Shown here one piece after another: positions 33,753 to 46,824 of a stretch of DNA of 64,000 nucleotides. Both the position numbers and the translations under genes were made by a program. Positions within the stretch are counted from its first letter, which is position 1. Each line of letters starts with the position of its first letter. The stretch is from Voacanga thouarsii (taxonomy: Eukaryota; Streptophyta; Magnoliopsida; Gentianales; Apocynaceae), in the NCBI GenBank assembly GCA_026120185.1, contig JANUWF010002273.1, positions 2,649,001 to 2,713,000 on the forward strand, in the 5' to 3' direction. The notes under the pieces were generated by a model. It was not told where the DNA came from, ran no database searches, and saw only the letters and a list, made by a program, of their open reading frames with translations.

Positions 33753-34771
33753 CATCTACTAGTTTGTTAAAAAACGAATCAACAGGATATGTTGTCCTTG
33801 GTTTAAATTTTTAAGTATTCTAATTAAAAATGAACTTTACCATTTTGTTTTTTAATTAAGTTCTTTTTTATTATATGCTAATTTCAAATTTTGTGCTTAA
33901 CTTTTACTTTTTTGCAAAAAAATTAGGTAGAATATATTTGTAAAAAGTATTAAAAAAATATAGTAATGCTTTATGAGAAAGATCTAGATTGAACCCTTTT
34001 TTTTTTCTCCCTTTTTGCTTCAATTTGAAAGTACAAATAAATAAAAACAAAAAGAATGTGCTTAAAGAATATAATTTTCTAGTTATTCTAATAACTTGGA
34101 ACTTAGAATTATTACATTTGAAATAATTTTAGTCCTTTAAATATTAGTCAGTTAGTATTTATGTTGAAATTGAATCCAACCATTTAAATTTTATATTTTA
34201 ATATACCGTTAAATTATAGAAACATACATTCTTAAAATTAGTGACAGTGACGATAATTTATTAGTGTTAATGAAGAGGGTTTTTTTAATTTTTATATATG
34301 ATATTTATTATAAGAGTGTAATTTAACCCTTTCTTATTATTTTTCTAATTTTACAATTTTTTTATTAATCCTCCTAACTGTGAGATTACTTGGTTTTTAA
34401 TTTTTTTTAAAACTAACTCTAAAGGCAGTCCCAGCCTGTCCCTAAGACAGAAAAAGGTAGGAATCCCCATATCTAACGCGCAAGGGGCTTAAAAAAAAAA
34501 AAAAAAAGACCTGTACAAAATAATCCCCAATCCAAATCCAATAGGAAAGTTGGTACCCAACTGGCCAACCGATGCTTAAAATTTTTCAACTGGGTTTTAA
34601 AAAGTAAAGTAAAAACTTATAAAAATAAACAAAATACATACCTCATTAAAATTTTAATAGAATCACAATTTCAATATAATTTACTTACAAGATGATAATA
34701 AAGTATTAAAATAAATTCTAAAGCATTAAATTATACATCACAACAAATTATGGATCATAATAGACTCCACA

Positions 34772-34809
<38 letters not shown>

Positions 34810-35044
34810 AGGTTTTGTATCATGTTTAATGTTAACTATATCTAATTGAGATAATTGATTTGATAATCTCTTTATTTCAAATTCGGAGACTAAATCAAAA
34901 TTATCTATTTATTTTATTTTAGAAAGATGTTTAATAAGAAATCTTTCATGTGGATATACATTAGATAAATTCAATTATTTTATAAATATAAATACATTTA
35001 TATACACATTATTTCTTATATACTAATTATATATACTCATATTT

Positions 35045-35097
<53 letters not shown>

Positions 35098-35953
35098 GTG
35101 CGGGCGGAGACACGTTGGGATGACTCAGGGATCACGCAATCCTCACTTTCGAGCCGCTTTTGACTAGCGAGCCGAGGAATGAAGCTTGGTTCCATTCTCC
35201 ATTTTTGCTTAAATCGGAAAATTTGTCAACTCCATCGGACGAGTCAAATTCTCAATTTAAGTAAAGAAATTGTCATCTAGGAGAATGAGAGGAGAGGAAA
35301 AAATATAACTTTGGCCAATGGGATTAAAATTCCAAGTTATGATCAAATGAGAAATAACTTCATCTCTATAAGATATATTTGGATTGCAACTTTTATGAGG
35401 AAAAATTATTCAGAGTTAAGAAGAAATTTGAATTAATATAAATATAGAGTTAAGGAGAGAGAATGTACTAATATTATGTGAGTAAATAACAATTTTTTAA
35501 AATTGAAAATTACTTAGATTGAATTTTTTTTTTTTTTTCTATCCAACTCAAATTTTCTCTTAATTCTTTCTAATGCACCGGCTCCTCGGCCCTCCGTGCT
35601 TTCATCTTTCTTTTGCTAGAGCAGCTCACTAACTTCATCTAGCGCTATTGTCTGAATCTCCATCCTTTTAAGTATACGCCCTCTATTTTGATTACAAATT
35701 ACAACGATCCTTATTTTTTCTTCTGCCTTTTAAATAAGATTCTTACTCTAGTGGAAAGATTTTTTACTGATTTTTTTGGAAAGATTAAATTGAAAATTAT
35801 AGTTATCTCTCTGATTTTCATTGACTTAATATATACTGATGCATAATACAAAATAATACTAGTATTTTATTAAAGATATACAAAAATTTATAAAATAATA
35901 CTTAAAAATTATATAGAATAATATCATATCACAAAGATATAAATCTAATAAAC
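33753..35953. other. A+T-rich gene-free stretch
   Basis: No coding content is recognised. It contains a 17-base A run near 34492, (AT)n at about 34777-34803 and (AT)n at about 35041-35095. A G+C-richer island follows at about 35096-35215 (GTGCGGGCGGAGACACG) without a recognisable gene. Confidence 0.4.
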
Positions 35954-35954
35954 T

Positions 35955-36004
<50 letters not shown>

Positions 36005-36070
36005 AAAGCCGAAGAAGAAGTCTAATATTACGATATGTGAAAGTATTATAAGATGACACGTGACTAAATG

Positions 36071-36112
<42 letters not shown>

Positions 36113-36296
36113 CAAAGGAGAATGTTGTGGTTTTGCCATTTGTACTTTGAAATGGATTTATAGCATGACACGTGGCAATTTTTTTACAACTACGTTAGCC
36201 TCTCTACATGTGCCTCCCCTTCCTTCTCTACTCATGGCGCCTTTCTAAAACCCCTCCCAACCTATCATCTTTCCGGATCTTTCAGAAGACAACCCA

Positions 36297-36840
36297 ACAT
36301 ATCTCTCCTATCGTTTTAGAATCCATTTCTTGGGTGAAAAGCCACTGTTTGGCACTCCAGATAACCTTAGTTTTGCTGTATTTCATAGCTTCCTTGTAGG
36401 ACTTATCTCCCCAAGAACCCGTCACGATATAGTCCACGGTGTCATCTGGTTGACAAAAGTTAAGAGGGATGGCGGCAAATTAGGTGGCGGCACCACCTTG
36501 AAGGAAGAGGACGGCATAATCCTCTGGAATGTTTAGGAGGGCGTGCAGATCTGCCTCCACCTTCTGAATTATTGTTGGGAATTCTTTACCACGGTGGCTC
36601 ATCTCCATAACAAACATGCTAGAGCCACGCCAGTTATAGAGCTCAGGTTGGGCCTTTAGGAGGCCATTTTCAGGCAAAGTGGTAGGGCCAGCAGCGAAAT
36701 TGAAGACATGATCTGAGGAGGTGGAAGTACCTGGTGCAGTCTGAAGTGTGACGGCGGAGCAGGTGATAGTTATTGGCTTTTGAGCGGTTGCTATGGGTAA
36801 AGTGAGGGTGGAGGGAAAGGCGGCAAATTAGGTGGTTGGA
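36297..36840 (-). pseudogene. Phosphoserine aminotransferase fragment (plastid type), broken
   Basis: The minus strand encodes the N-terminal part of plastid phosphoserine aminotransferase (serine biosynthesis, PLP-dependent). A transit-peptide-like stretch leads to [20 protein letters not shown], then [34 protein letters not shown], a TAA stop where Gln is expected, then [14 protein letters not shown] and [15 protein letters not shown], after which similarity ends near 36297. Only about a third of the enzyme is present; the PLP lysine is absent. A second stop lies in the leader. It looks like a captured, intronless gene piece. A 17-base GGCGGCAAATTAGGTGG occurs at both 36471 and 36819. Confidence 0.83.
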
Positions 36841-37581
36841 GAGGTGAGTTGAAAATTATTCCCAATTTACGAATATTTATGTAACTTCAATGAATTAGGG
36901 CCAGGGTTCGGGTTAGGCTTTGGTTGTGTTATGCTTCAGAACCCATTCTTGCCATTTGGGTCAACAATTTCCCCAAACCTTGGTGTTTGAAGAATTTTTA
37001 ACATTTTATATTTATGCATTCATGTGGTTGCAATGTCTAGTTAGTATCACTCCACTCAGGTAACCAATCCTTCACCTCCATATCCGATCATTTCCTCACT
37101 CCCATGCTCTATTGTTGATTTGCACATTTATCTGTGTCCACCATCTATGTCTATATTCCAACTGTTCTTTACATGCTTGGGCCTTTAAAAAAAACAAACA
37201 AACAAACATTTTGTGATAATATCTCTACATTGCTCAACTGCTTTTTTGCTAAATTGGTAAATTATGATTAATTGTAAGTATTCGTAGTTATGTGAGGGTG
37301 CGGGTAATGCAACTTCATTTAGTTATGAATTTGATTGGGTATTCATATGTGTAATACGCGCTAAATATTTAAGTTGGGATTTTGAAGCTTTGAGATTCTG
37401 TCTGTAGGAATTTGAAGTGCTTTTCTGCTTTCTCTCTGTTTATGTTTCTGTTTGATTCAATTGTTCTTGAAATTGGTTTTATTTGTCTGGAGGGATGGGT
37501 AAGAGGCCTTGGATTTGCTTTAGTTTTTATGTTGAAGACTAATTTGTCTGTGATGGGTTTGGTGGGCAATAAACCCCACTA
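36841..37581. other. Unassigned stretch in Helitron-like element A
   Basis: No recognised gene. A 60-codon frame at 37412-37594 is hydrophobic and has no known motif. Confidence 0.3.
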
Positions 37582-38643
37582 TGTTATCAAATAACATCTT
37601 GAGTATATATACCTCTTTAACTGAGACCAATTCCTCAACCCAAAATTAATTAGAACTTACGGGCTATTCCGATGATCAAAAAGACACATCGCCTTGGCTA
37701 CTAAAATGACCAAAATACCCCTGCTATATAAATAGCTGTATTTTGCATTTTAAATATTTTCTAATATCACCATAAGAAAATATTGACCCCAAGGACAATG
37801 CTGCGTTAACAAAGTCTCCAACCTACAGGTGTAATGACTAAAATACCCCTCTATACATCGTCGTACATTCAGAGAAGAAGAAGTGTACTAATACCTCTCT
37901 AAATGACATCTATCATTCTTAGGCTTCTAGTTCAATGATCCATGACTTCTTGGAGTGTTTCTGCTTTCCAAGGAAGCTACCCTAAAGCAAACATCCAAGT
38001 CATATTTCCCAGAACCCTGGACATTCAGATCATTCAGACAACCATAAAGGGCGATATAGTATAGAAACTATCTTGTACAAGTCTATTTTAACTAACTAGT
38101 TACATATACCCAACATGCAAATATATTGGCCCTATGATAGAACCTTAACTATAGTATATCAAAGTATATACGTCCAGTTTTGTCAGACTACCAACTCATA
38201 CTCAAGTCGTAGAGTACTAGTCCACGTTGTAGCGGTAGTAGTCTAGGTTTCTACCATATAATACTTTTAAGAAACCACTACTACAAGTTCTGTTCTACGT
38301 ACTCAAAATATGCTTATGTCATGAAGTGAGTGGACTACTCACTGATTAAAGGTAAGTCATTCCCCATTTGAAATTCATAACATAATAACCTAGACATGAT
38401 GAGATTCCCATTCTCATCAATCGATTAAGAACGAATGTCTATGTGTTAAGTAACCCGTGATCCATACCTTACTGTGAAAGACCTCTATTCACATGGACCA
38501 CTTACTTAAACACAATGGGTCTTTTCCAAATGACATTCTGTACAAAAAAGTAAATTCACAAATAATTTCTGAAAATAAATTCTTTTATTAAAACATTCAA
38601 TTTTTTATATCAGAAACTAGTCTGAGAAGGCATATTCCTAACA
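37582..38643. repeat. Candidate solo LTR
   Basis: The 1,062-bp block begins TGTTATC and ends TTCCTAACA, with TG...CA ends and a 5-bp TGTTA/TAACA inverted terminus. It has LTR-like composition and contains no coding sequence. Flanking pentamers (cacta and gtgat) do not match, so a target-site duplication is not supported. Confidence 0.4.
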
Positions 38644-39284
38644 GTGATAGTTGTTTTTATTGCTAAAAAATTCTGTTGAATGTTTGGTCTGTAATACATA
38701 GGGTGTGATAAAGGAAGCATATCTAATGTACTGGTACTTTTGCAGGAGATGACCATTCTGCATCAATAGTGGGCTATTAAAACTTCTGAAAACTGATGTA
38801 CACCATCTTTGCTGGCATGTAACCTTCCTACATTATCAAAATATAGACAGCTACTTTTTTCTTTTTGGCTTACCCAATTTTAATGATCCGGCTAGGGAGC
38901 TCCATATCTAATTGATCAATGCATGGATATGGTTGTGTATCACTTGAAGAATAATCTCCCTTCCAAAATCTGAACAAAAACAATCTGCTTTTTGCAACGT
39001 CAAATTGTGCAAATAGAATATTTAGTTCCATTGTAGTGTAATATTAGTGCTCTCAACATGAGAAGATATAAGGCAAGCAACATGCACCTGTATCTAGATA
39101 TTTATGTTTTTACTTTTTTGATATTCTTTCCAAGAAACTTGAAAAGGGTAGTCATTTATCTGATAATGTGCCACAAAAGCATTGCATTTTAAGTATCTGC
39201 TGGGGATTAAAAATAATTTCAACTCTATTATGCTTATTAGTACTGTCTTATGTAGTGAGTTTAGTGCCGCTATTTTTGCTTACA

Positions 39285-40380
39285 ACAGGATCACAAATAT
39301 TTTTTTGAGCTAAAAGAATACTTGCTTAAGGCGTGTCAAAAGGAGAATTTATCATCTAAGTTGAGGTCACTCTTGGAAGATAAGGCAAATGATGTTAGGC
39401 TATTAGTTTCACAATGGGTGTTGAAGCTTCCTCCTCAGCATTTGCGTCATCTTTATGATGTTTTTTTGGACAATGTCGTATGGGGTATAGAAGATGAGGT
39501 ATTGATGAGTATTCTATATTCTTGATTTTCACTTTGCTCTATTTAATTTATTTGATTTTTTTTCACTATTCTACTCTCTGAAGCTACCAGAGGAAATCCA
39601 AAATTCATTCTACTTTAAATGTTACCTTCTGATCTGTAAAATTTACAAGATATGCAACAGGTTCAACATTTTACTTTTTAAGTTATTCTATCTGTACTAT
39701 TTAGATAATTCAGTGATTTATTCTTTTTTTTTTTAGTAGGTACTGTAGCTTAAAAATGCAGCCAAGAAAAGAGGATCAAGTGGAAATTATAATGATGCTA
39801 TAATATACACCAAGCCAGAAGACAAAAATTTTTCATGAGGTAAAAATATGTCTATTAGATGCATTTTGTTTTGCATCTGCTTAAGTATTAAAACTAAAGT
39901 GTTTGATAATATATGTATCGATGTTAACATGAATTTTGTAATTAACATAATGAAAGATGATAATATCGTAGGTGTATATGGAATCACTTAGCTAATAAAT
40001 CTTGCTAACAATATATTGGTCCGGATGAGGGCTGAATTTTTTTGTTGTATGTTTTGATTGTGAGTTATAAGGTGTTGGAGAGTCTCAAGAGGAGTTTAGA
40101 GTCAAATGACATTGAGGAAAATGAAAAGAGATTTAAGAATTTTAATATTCCAGTTGAGTTTTTGGTGAAGGATGAGGATTTTAGAAGTTTAGATGAGGAA
40201 TTGGATAGGTGTTTGAGGGTTTTAGATAAAATTTCTAATGTGTGTTTGAGCTATTTGAGGCCTGATTTGATTGTGGCAAAAGGAGAACAGTAGTTGAAGT
40301 ATCATAGGCTTATACATCTTGTGAGGATGAGGGCTACGAGGCACAATTCCAGGATCTTGAGCAGAGGTTCATATGCATAC
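39285..40380 (+). pseudogene. Exons of an unrecognised gene
   Basis: A segment at about 39288-39500 reads DHKYFFELKEYLLKACQKEN followed by a charged, helical region and WVLKLPPQHLRHLYDVFL, with plausible AG and GT edges. A second at 40066-40293 (VLESLKRSLESNDIEENEKR, then FLVKDEDFRSLDEELDR) continues past a stop at 40291-40293 into LKYHRLIHLVRMRA. Codon use and amphipathic charge look like real exons rather than chance frames. I do not recognise the protein. The absence of a start and the stop suggest captured or decayed exons. Confidence 0.45.
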
Positions 40381-40440
40381 AGTGCAAGCTCCTCGAGGGA
40401 ATTCAAAACTAGCTGAATTTACTGCTATTGGAAAGGAAAG

Positions 40441-41244
40441 ATGTCAACAGAAATTGATAGGAATGTAGCTTTGTCACCGGTGGCTCCTCTTGCACCGGTC
40501 ACTCATAAGCGCAAGGTCAGAACTAATTTGGAAACTTCAATTCCAAAGCCCTGTATGATATCTTTCTTTCTCTCTGAAATTGAAAAACTAGATTTTCTTT
40601 AAAGTTAATTATTTGGGAGTGTTTAAATTGAAATGAGGCGGCTTTGTGAGCAATTGTGATCACATTTCCATATCTTTTTTTTGGTTGGGTGGTTGGTTTA
40701 ATCCATGATTTCATTGCATACTAGGTAAAGCATAGTTCTAAATCCTACCAGGACTCGGGAACTTGCAACCATGTTGGCAAAATTTTCGAAATGCATGCTG
40801 GGGTTTGGTAAATTTTAATTTTATCCAGTCTTTAACTTTGAGGGGGGGGGGGGGGTTAGTTTACGTTTAGTTTTTAATGATGTTCTTGAATTTATGGATG
40901 CCTTACAAAATTGGTCATCATATATGTATACATACATATACCAGAAAAGTAATTATCTATTGCGATTGTTTTTTTCTTTTTTAATTCTAATTTTACCCCT
41001 TTTTGCCATTTAATTTTAGCTCATTCTTTAAATGTTGAATTCAGTAAGAATTAAGGGTTAAAATTAATTAGATGCTTGTATTTTCCAAATTTAGATATGG
41101 CTAGAGGATTGGTTGCTCCTGATAAGGAACATCCTCATAGAACACCAGGCCATAGGCATTACAACTTGAGCGTTCTGCAAGAGCATGCTACATTTTTTTA
41201 CCTAGATGACAATGGAATAATTTACCCTTGGGAAACTTATTCAG
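40441..41244 (+). pseudogene. Caleosin / peroxygenase 5' exons (truncated)
   Basis: Exon 1 (40441-40552) starts ATGTCAACAGAA and encodes a leader with SPVAPLAPVTHKRKVRTNLE and IPKP. A GT donor at 40553 and an AG acceptor ending at 41094 join it in frame to exon 2 (41095-41244), which encodes MARGLVAPDKEHPHRTPGHR, then HYNLSVLQEHATFF and the EF-hand loop DDNGIIYPWETYSG, ending at a GT donor. This is the N-terminal third of caleosin, a lipid-droplet or membrane calcium-binding haem peroxygenase. One EF-hand residue differs (FFYLDDNG, commonly FFDLDDNG). The following exons with the oleosin-like hairpin are not found, so the gene is truncated although these exons are open. It may be a Helitron capture. 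Confidence 0.82.
40842..40856 (+). repeat. Poly-G run in the caleosin intron
   Basis: An uninterrupted run of about 15 G residues, rare in this A+T-rich setting. Confidence 0.9.
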
Positions 41245-43685
41245 GTAATTAGTCTATTATGAATGCATAGCAAATCTGGAAGTCTTCTCTCCTAGGTGTG
41301 ATAGGGATGTTTATAATATTCTAATGCAGTTAACTACTGTGTTCTGTATCTAGCTAAATGCTGCAGAGCATTATGTGAAAGTTGATCCATGTAAATGTCT
41401 CTTTATTTCATGAGTCATTGGAATAAATTCGACAATTCATGGATCTTTGTTCCTATAAGAGGATCAATTTCTAAATGCTAACAGCTAACGCGAGAGGAAA
41501 TTTATGTATCATGTACAAGAGGTTTTCTATTTTGAATGGTGTACTCTGTGAATGTGTATATGTCAAGTTTCAAGTAATAGTCTATTGGGGCATCAAATTC
41601 CTCTTCTTTTGTTTGCTACTTACTAATCTCACATCGAGAGCAGCTCTTTCTTTTTTCCAGGTCATCATATGAGAGGTCTTCCTCAGACTCCGAGCTTGAG
41701 AAGCACCAAGATGAGAATGTCCTGGATTCCCAGATTCATCCTCATCCTAGTCCAAAATGGAATTTTTGAAATCTGCATTATCATTTATTATTTTTTATAA
41801 TTATTGGGCACTGTTTCCTATTTAATATCTGAACATCATCTTCTATGATCATTTTCTCATTGATCATTGGTGTTGCAGGCTTAGACCACCATGTTTTCTA
41901 ACATAGTTTTCTTAAATAATTGAAGTTTTGACACCTTATGGGGAAGTGTCTTTTTTGCCTATTTAACAGATAATTTTACTATATTTGTGCTAAAGAATAT
42001 ATTAATACGATTTTGTACATAGGTTCTTTAGAGAGGTCATGAACTCTTGTGGTGGAGAAAAGCAAAGGTCCTTATATATCCACAGATCTTATAATTTAGC
42101 CAAAGCAGGTGTCTTTATTAGTACTAATATGATATTGAGGAATTAATTATATAGTGCAATCAATTTTGGACTCCAATGGTGGAAAACTAAAAAGGGAAGA
42201 GAAGACAAAAGGGAGGTCATTGTTTGTTAGCTTAGCAGACACGGTGTCATTTTCTACGGGTTTAGACCACAGTATTTTCTGGCATAATGAGGTAGTATAT
42301 GTTTTTACTATTGCGGTTACCTATTGAATTCTCTATATTTCTCTAACACAGGTGGATTATAGACGTGTAAGTGTTGACATTTATGCGCATGATGTTTATT
42401 GACGGGTCCTAGAAATTTATGAAGAAATTGTTTCCCTTTAAAATAAAAAAAAAAAAGGCCCTTTGTGAATTGTTGTCCTTTTCCTTTTCTCCCTTAAATA
42501 GCTAAATGGTTCAAATGCTTGGTTGTTGATTAGTGCTCTATGTTAAAAAAAAAAAAAAATAGATTCTGTAAATTTTTTCTGCTCAATTAGGATCTTCGAC
42601 GAACAATTTCAGACACACCTCATTCAAAAGGGTGAACCCCATAGAAAAATAGCATTTTTGCCTCTATGGCAAATACAAGGAACTAAAAAGAGGCCTTTGA
42701 AGAAGCTAAATTCGGGTGTTCTCCATATCAGTGATGCAAGTTCCTTTTATGCTATGCGATTTTCTTCATGGATTTAAAAATTTGTACTATTCTATTCCTA
42801 GCTTTAATGCTTAATGGTGTGTTTTATGAGCTTGAATTTAGATGGGAAAGTAGGAGAATAGAGCAAGAAAATTCACAAACAAGAATCTTCAGGTAGTGCT
42901 TGGACAGAGGATGAAGAATAAGGGTTTTTTTTGTTCAGGAAAAAACACCGTTAGTGCTTCTATGTTGTATTAGATATTTGGGTTTTGGTGTGGGAACTTT
43001 TAATAGTTTGTATAAGCAGTTGTAGAATTCATTGAATAGTAAAACTATGCAGCAAATGTGAACAATAAGAGTTTTAACTTTGTTTAACCAAGTTAGAATG
43101 GAAATATAGTGGACAATTGCGCTAATTTGGTAACCAAATTTTCACCCTCTTTCTGTTATTTTGCCATTTATTTTTGCTTCTTGAAATGCTTTCAAGGCAA
43201 AATGTATAACGGGGTATTTTATGGCTACTTTTGTTGAAAGGTGATCAAACTATTTTTTTTTTTTTTAAAATTCTGTGTTGGGGTTTGCAATTGTTACTAC
43301 AGAAGAGAACTTGCTACAAAGAACAAATTGAAAGCAAGTCATTCAATGAGAAGGTTCCAAATTGAGAAGAAATTTAGAAATTTTCTTAAGGAAGAATGTT
43401 TTGCAAATGTACAGAAAGGGAATTCATTTTCAAATAAAAAAATCATTAAAAAAAAGCAAGATATCAAAAGCTAATCCCTTCGTACACAGGAGAGGGCAAA
43501 TCAGATTGTATAAAATTTCTAAAATAGACCTTTCTTCTTCTCCACCCACATAAATACATAGAAGTAAAGAAAAGAGCCAAGAGCCCACTTATGAAAGTAA
43601 ATCAAAGAAACAAAATTTGGCTATTACCTCTACTACAAGTGAAATTTCAAAATATCACGACGCATGTTTTCAGAATATTAGGGGC
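41245..43685 (+). other. Further unassigned sequence in Helitron-like element A
   Basis: One possible terminal exon at 41662-41769 follows a good acceptor (CTTTTTTCCAG) and encodes SSYERSSSDSELEKHQDENV to a TGA. A second open stretch near 42595-42735 (LPLWQIQGTKKRPLKK) is unsupported. I recognise neither. The rest holds no gene that I can see. Confidence 0.35.
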
Positions 43686-43690
43686 ATGTC

Positions 43691-43800
<110 letters not shown>

Positions 43801-44055
43801 AGAATTGTATAAGAATTTTTATTATTTAGTAATTTAAAAGGTTATGAGGTATTTTTTTTATTTGATAATAGTTTAATTCTTTTAAAATTTTAAATTTTCA
43901 AAAATAGATTGAAGAAGATAAATTATTATTATTATTATTATTTAAATATTAGATTTAATACTATAAAATTTGTAATAAACAAATTAATAAATAGAAAAGT
44001 CAAACTCAATACAAAAGTTAAAAATTAAGAAAATTAATAAATTTTAATAAAAAAA

Positions 44056-44094
44056 TTTACTGATCCTGAGTAACGCTCGGACCTCCTACCTAGT
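44056..44094 (+). other. Helitron-like 3' terminus of element A
   Basis: CTGAG-TAACG-CTCGG gives a five-pair stem (one G-T pair), followed by ACCTCCTAC, CTAG and T. Hairpin, short spacer, CTRR and a T target base is the accepted Helitron 3' signature. Confidence 0.55.
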
Positions 44095-44515
44095 ATATAT
44101 AAAAGCCAAAGAAGAAGCCTAACATTACGACACGTGGAAGTATCATAAAATGACACGTGGCTAAATGAAATTTTTTTAAAAGAAAAATAAAAATTATATT
44201 TAAATTCATTTAAAATCTTAATTAATTAAATTAACTAATAAAATATATATGTATTTAATATTCATACATTGAAATGTGTAATTCTTTGAATATTATCTAA
44301 ATGAATACATTGAAACGTAATTCTTTGAATACTATCTATATATGTATTTAATATTAATACATTGAAATATGTGATTCTTTGAATCCTATCTAAATTTATT
44401 TTAAAATCTTAACTAATTAATAATTAATTAAGTTAATTAATAATATATATTTAATATTAATACATTGAATCTTAATAATAAAACAATTCGTACAACGCAC
44501 GAGACATCAACTTAG
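44095..44515 (+). mobile_element. Short Helitron-like element B, head to tail with element A
   Basis: It starts TATATATAAAAGCCAAAG and shares its first about 80 bp, including two GACACGTGG boxes, with the start of element A. It ends TCGT-ACAACGC-ACGA, a short hairpin, then about ten bases and TTAG followed by T. The interior is A+T-rich with two copies of a TACATTGAAA...GTAATTCTTTGAAT block. No coding capacity. The missing TC at its 5' end is a weakness. Confidence 0.55.
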
Positions 44516-46474
44516 TGTGATAATAAGGAGGACGCTTAGCTTGGCCTTGAAGTAAAGGAAACGTGCAGGTAGAAGTCTTTTGATGGAGACGTCAGCATGG
44601 ACAGATATGAATAGGTGGATATAGTCTTAATATTTTCAAATCGGTTTATGATCCCCTTCAAGACCTAGACCTGACTTCGGCTCATTCTCATCCTTTTTTA
44701 CCTCTTTCACAAATGATGTTTAAAATTAGTAATATATCCATGACCTTTTTAAGTCATTATCCTATAAGAGGCAAGGTTAAGTGGGGTCGAGCATCAGCAC
44801 ATTAACTGTGAGGTCGCCTGTTCGACTCTCAAATGAAGGGGTCATGGTTTTCTGGAGAGTTGGTCAATCAGAAATTGCCTAAGTTAGTTTAATTCTGTGA
44901 ATTTTTTGCCGGTTAAGATTTCACGGTAAGTTTCACTCAGTGTACACTTCTAATATCCAAAAGTTAAATGGGTGCACCTTACTGTTACAATTCAAGGATA
45001 TAGTGTTGAAAGTGTTGCGACTTGCAAGAAAAGTTAGTGTATCTATCTAATTTGTTGCTTTATATTATATCCATATTTTATATATGTCTATCGTGTAGTA
45101 TATTATGTATTATATTATGTAATTTTTATTATTCTATTACCATATGGAACAAGGAATCTGATGATTGTTATAATTATAATAGTACTGATCATACTATTTT
45201 TAATGGATAACTAGATATTTAACAAATTAATAATAATAATAAATGGAGATTGAAAGACCATCTATAACATCAACAAAATGCCATCCAATGCTTTGAGGAT
45301 CCACTTTTCTTGTGCAATTTGACCATTTCAAATTACGCGAGAATTTGAAGATAAAAAATTAAATGGAAGAACTTATGATATAGAATGCGCTATATATATT
45401 GATAAAAATTTTAGTAAAACAACGTCATTTTACTCACACAACTTCTTGTGCATACGCTTTGTAGTTGTTATGCATAATTTTGTAAATTTTTGTAACCGAT
45501 TGTGTCATTAAATTATGTAGCTCGAAACTTACCTTTCCATACTCTTTTCCTTTTCTCTCCCCAAACTTTTACCAAATTTCCCCGATTATGTAATATGTAA
45601 TAGAATGAAGATTTTTTTTATTTTTTTTTTCATTGAGAATGAAAAATCAAACAAAGAATAACACCTTATGTATAGAGAAGATAGTTAAGATAATTAAAAG
45701 CAATTTTAGCACGCAAGATATCATGATTTGGTTCACATTCTCTCCCTCCTTATATATGTATAAAAATTATCACCATTATCATTGAGATTTATATTAACCC
45801 TAAAAACATACCAAAAAATTTAATAGAAAATTGGTATAAGATAATGTTAGAGGTGACCGCATGTATTCTTCTTCTTCTTCTTCTTCTTATTATTATTAAT
45901 TTGTTTTACTGATTTTGATGGGATATGTTACAAAATCAACCGACCAATTAAGTAAGTTTTAACTTAGATTATGCAGTAGGTTTTGATTTCTCTCAACGTT
46001 AAGCAATACTAAAATTATCTGTTGTACAATGAGGCATCTATCGGATTTATATATTTCTAAAGGTCAACGATGAAACCCTTATTGTACCACTATATACATA
46101 CATATACAGTTTGAAAAAAAAAATAGTCATAGTAAAATGCTTAACTAAAAATGAAAATAAATTTTCTTATTTTAAAAAACTTTTTAAATAAAAATGAGAA
46201 AATTGGGGATAGTAAACATATAAATTTACAGCTTATTTCTAACTATATAATCTATAGATTATTTGTTAAATTCTCTATTTTTTTTAACTAAGTTATTTGC
46301 TGAATTCATTATGTTTTAATATAAGGATCAATAATTTTAATATAAGGACCCATTTTAGTTTCAACAAGTGATTTTTAAGTAAATATAAACTTTGTGGCAA
46401 CTCTTAGCCAATGTTATTGTAATCATCAATAACTTTTTGCTTATTGTTCTTCTTTTTTTTTTTTTTTCCAAAAA
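44516..46474. other. A+T-rich gene-free stretch with a possible SINE trace
   Basis: At about 44790-44830, GAGGTCGCCTGTTCGACTCTC contains a B-box-like GTTCGACTC with an A-box-like stretch upstream (GAGCATCAGCACATTAAC), so a tRNA-derived SINE is possible but weakly supported. A (TTC)n/(TTA)n run lies near 45868-45897. No genes are seen. Confidence 0.35.
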
Positions 46475-46483
46475 TAAGATATA
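46475..46483 (+). other. Left target-site duplication of MULE-3
   Basis: TAAGATATA directly precedes the left terminal repeat and is repeated exactly at 53210-53218 after the right repeat. Nine bases is the standard MULE duplication length. Confidence 0.95.
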
Positions 46484-46620
46484 GGGGAAAATTCACTTTG
46501 CCATCCAAAGTTTGGCCCAAATCTCACATTGCCATCCAAACTTAATTTTGACTCTAATTGGCATCTCAATTTCTATCGTTTCCCAATTTGCCATCCAGCC
46601 GGGTCTGACTGTTAGTCAAC
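46484..46620 (+). repeat. MULE-3 left terminal inverted repeat
   Basis: Near-identical inverted copy of 53073-53209. It contains two TTGCCATCCAAA-type blocks and a GGGTCTGACTGTTAGTCAAC block. Confidence 0.93.
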
Positions 46621-46824
46621 TAAGTAAATCTAACAGAAATCGTCTGCCAAACTAACCGAAATGGCATAAAGACCAAAATGCCCCTCAATCTATCTCCCCA
46701 TAACAGAGAAATTTGCCGGCCGTTGCAAGTGAACTTACGAAAGCAGAGGAAAAGCAAGGGTTTTGCATCCATGGACAAGATCAACTCTGAATTACAGTGA
46801 CAAGAGCAACCCCGAAGTAAAATA

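Noticed and set aside
36480..36677. Intact aminotransferase gene
   Set aside because: The open piece ends at a stop in a conserved motif and most of the enzyme, including the PLP lysine region, is missing.
44780..45000. tRNA-derived SINE
   Set aside because: A B-box-like GTTCGACTC is present, but the A-box is weak and no tail or duplication is seen, so it is only mentioned in the spacer entry.
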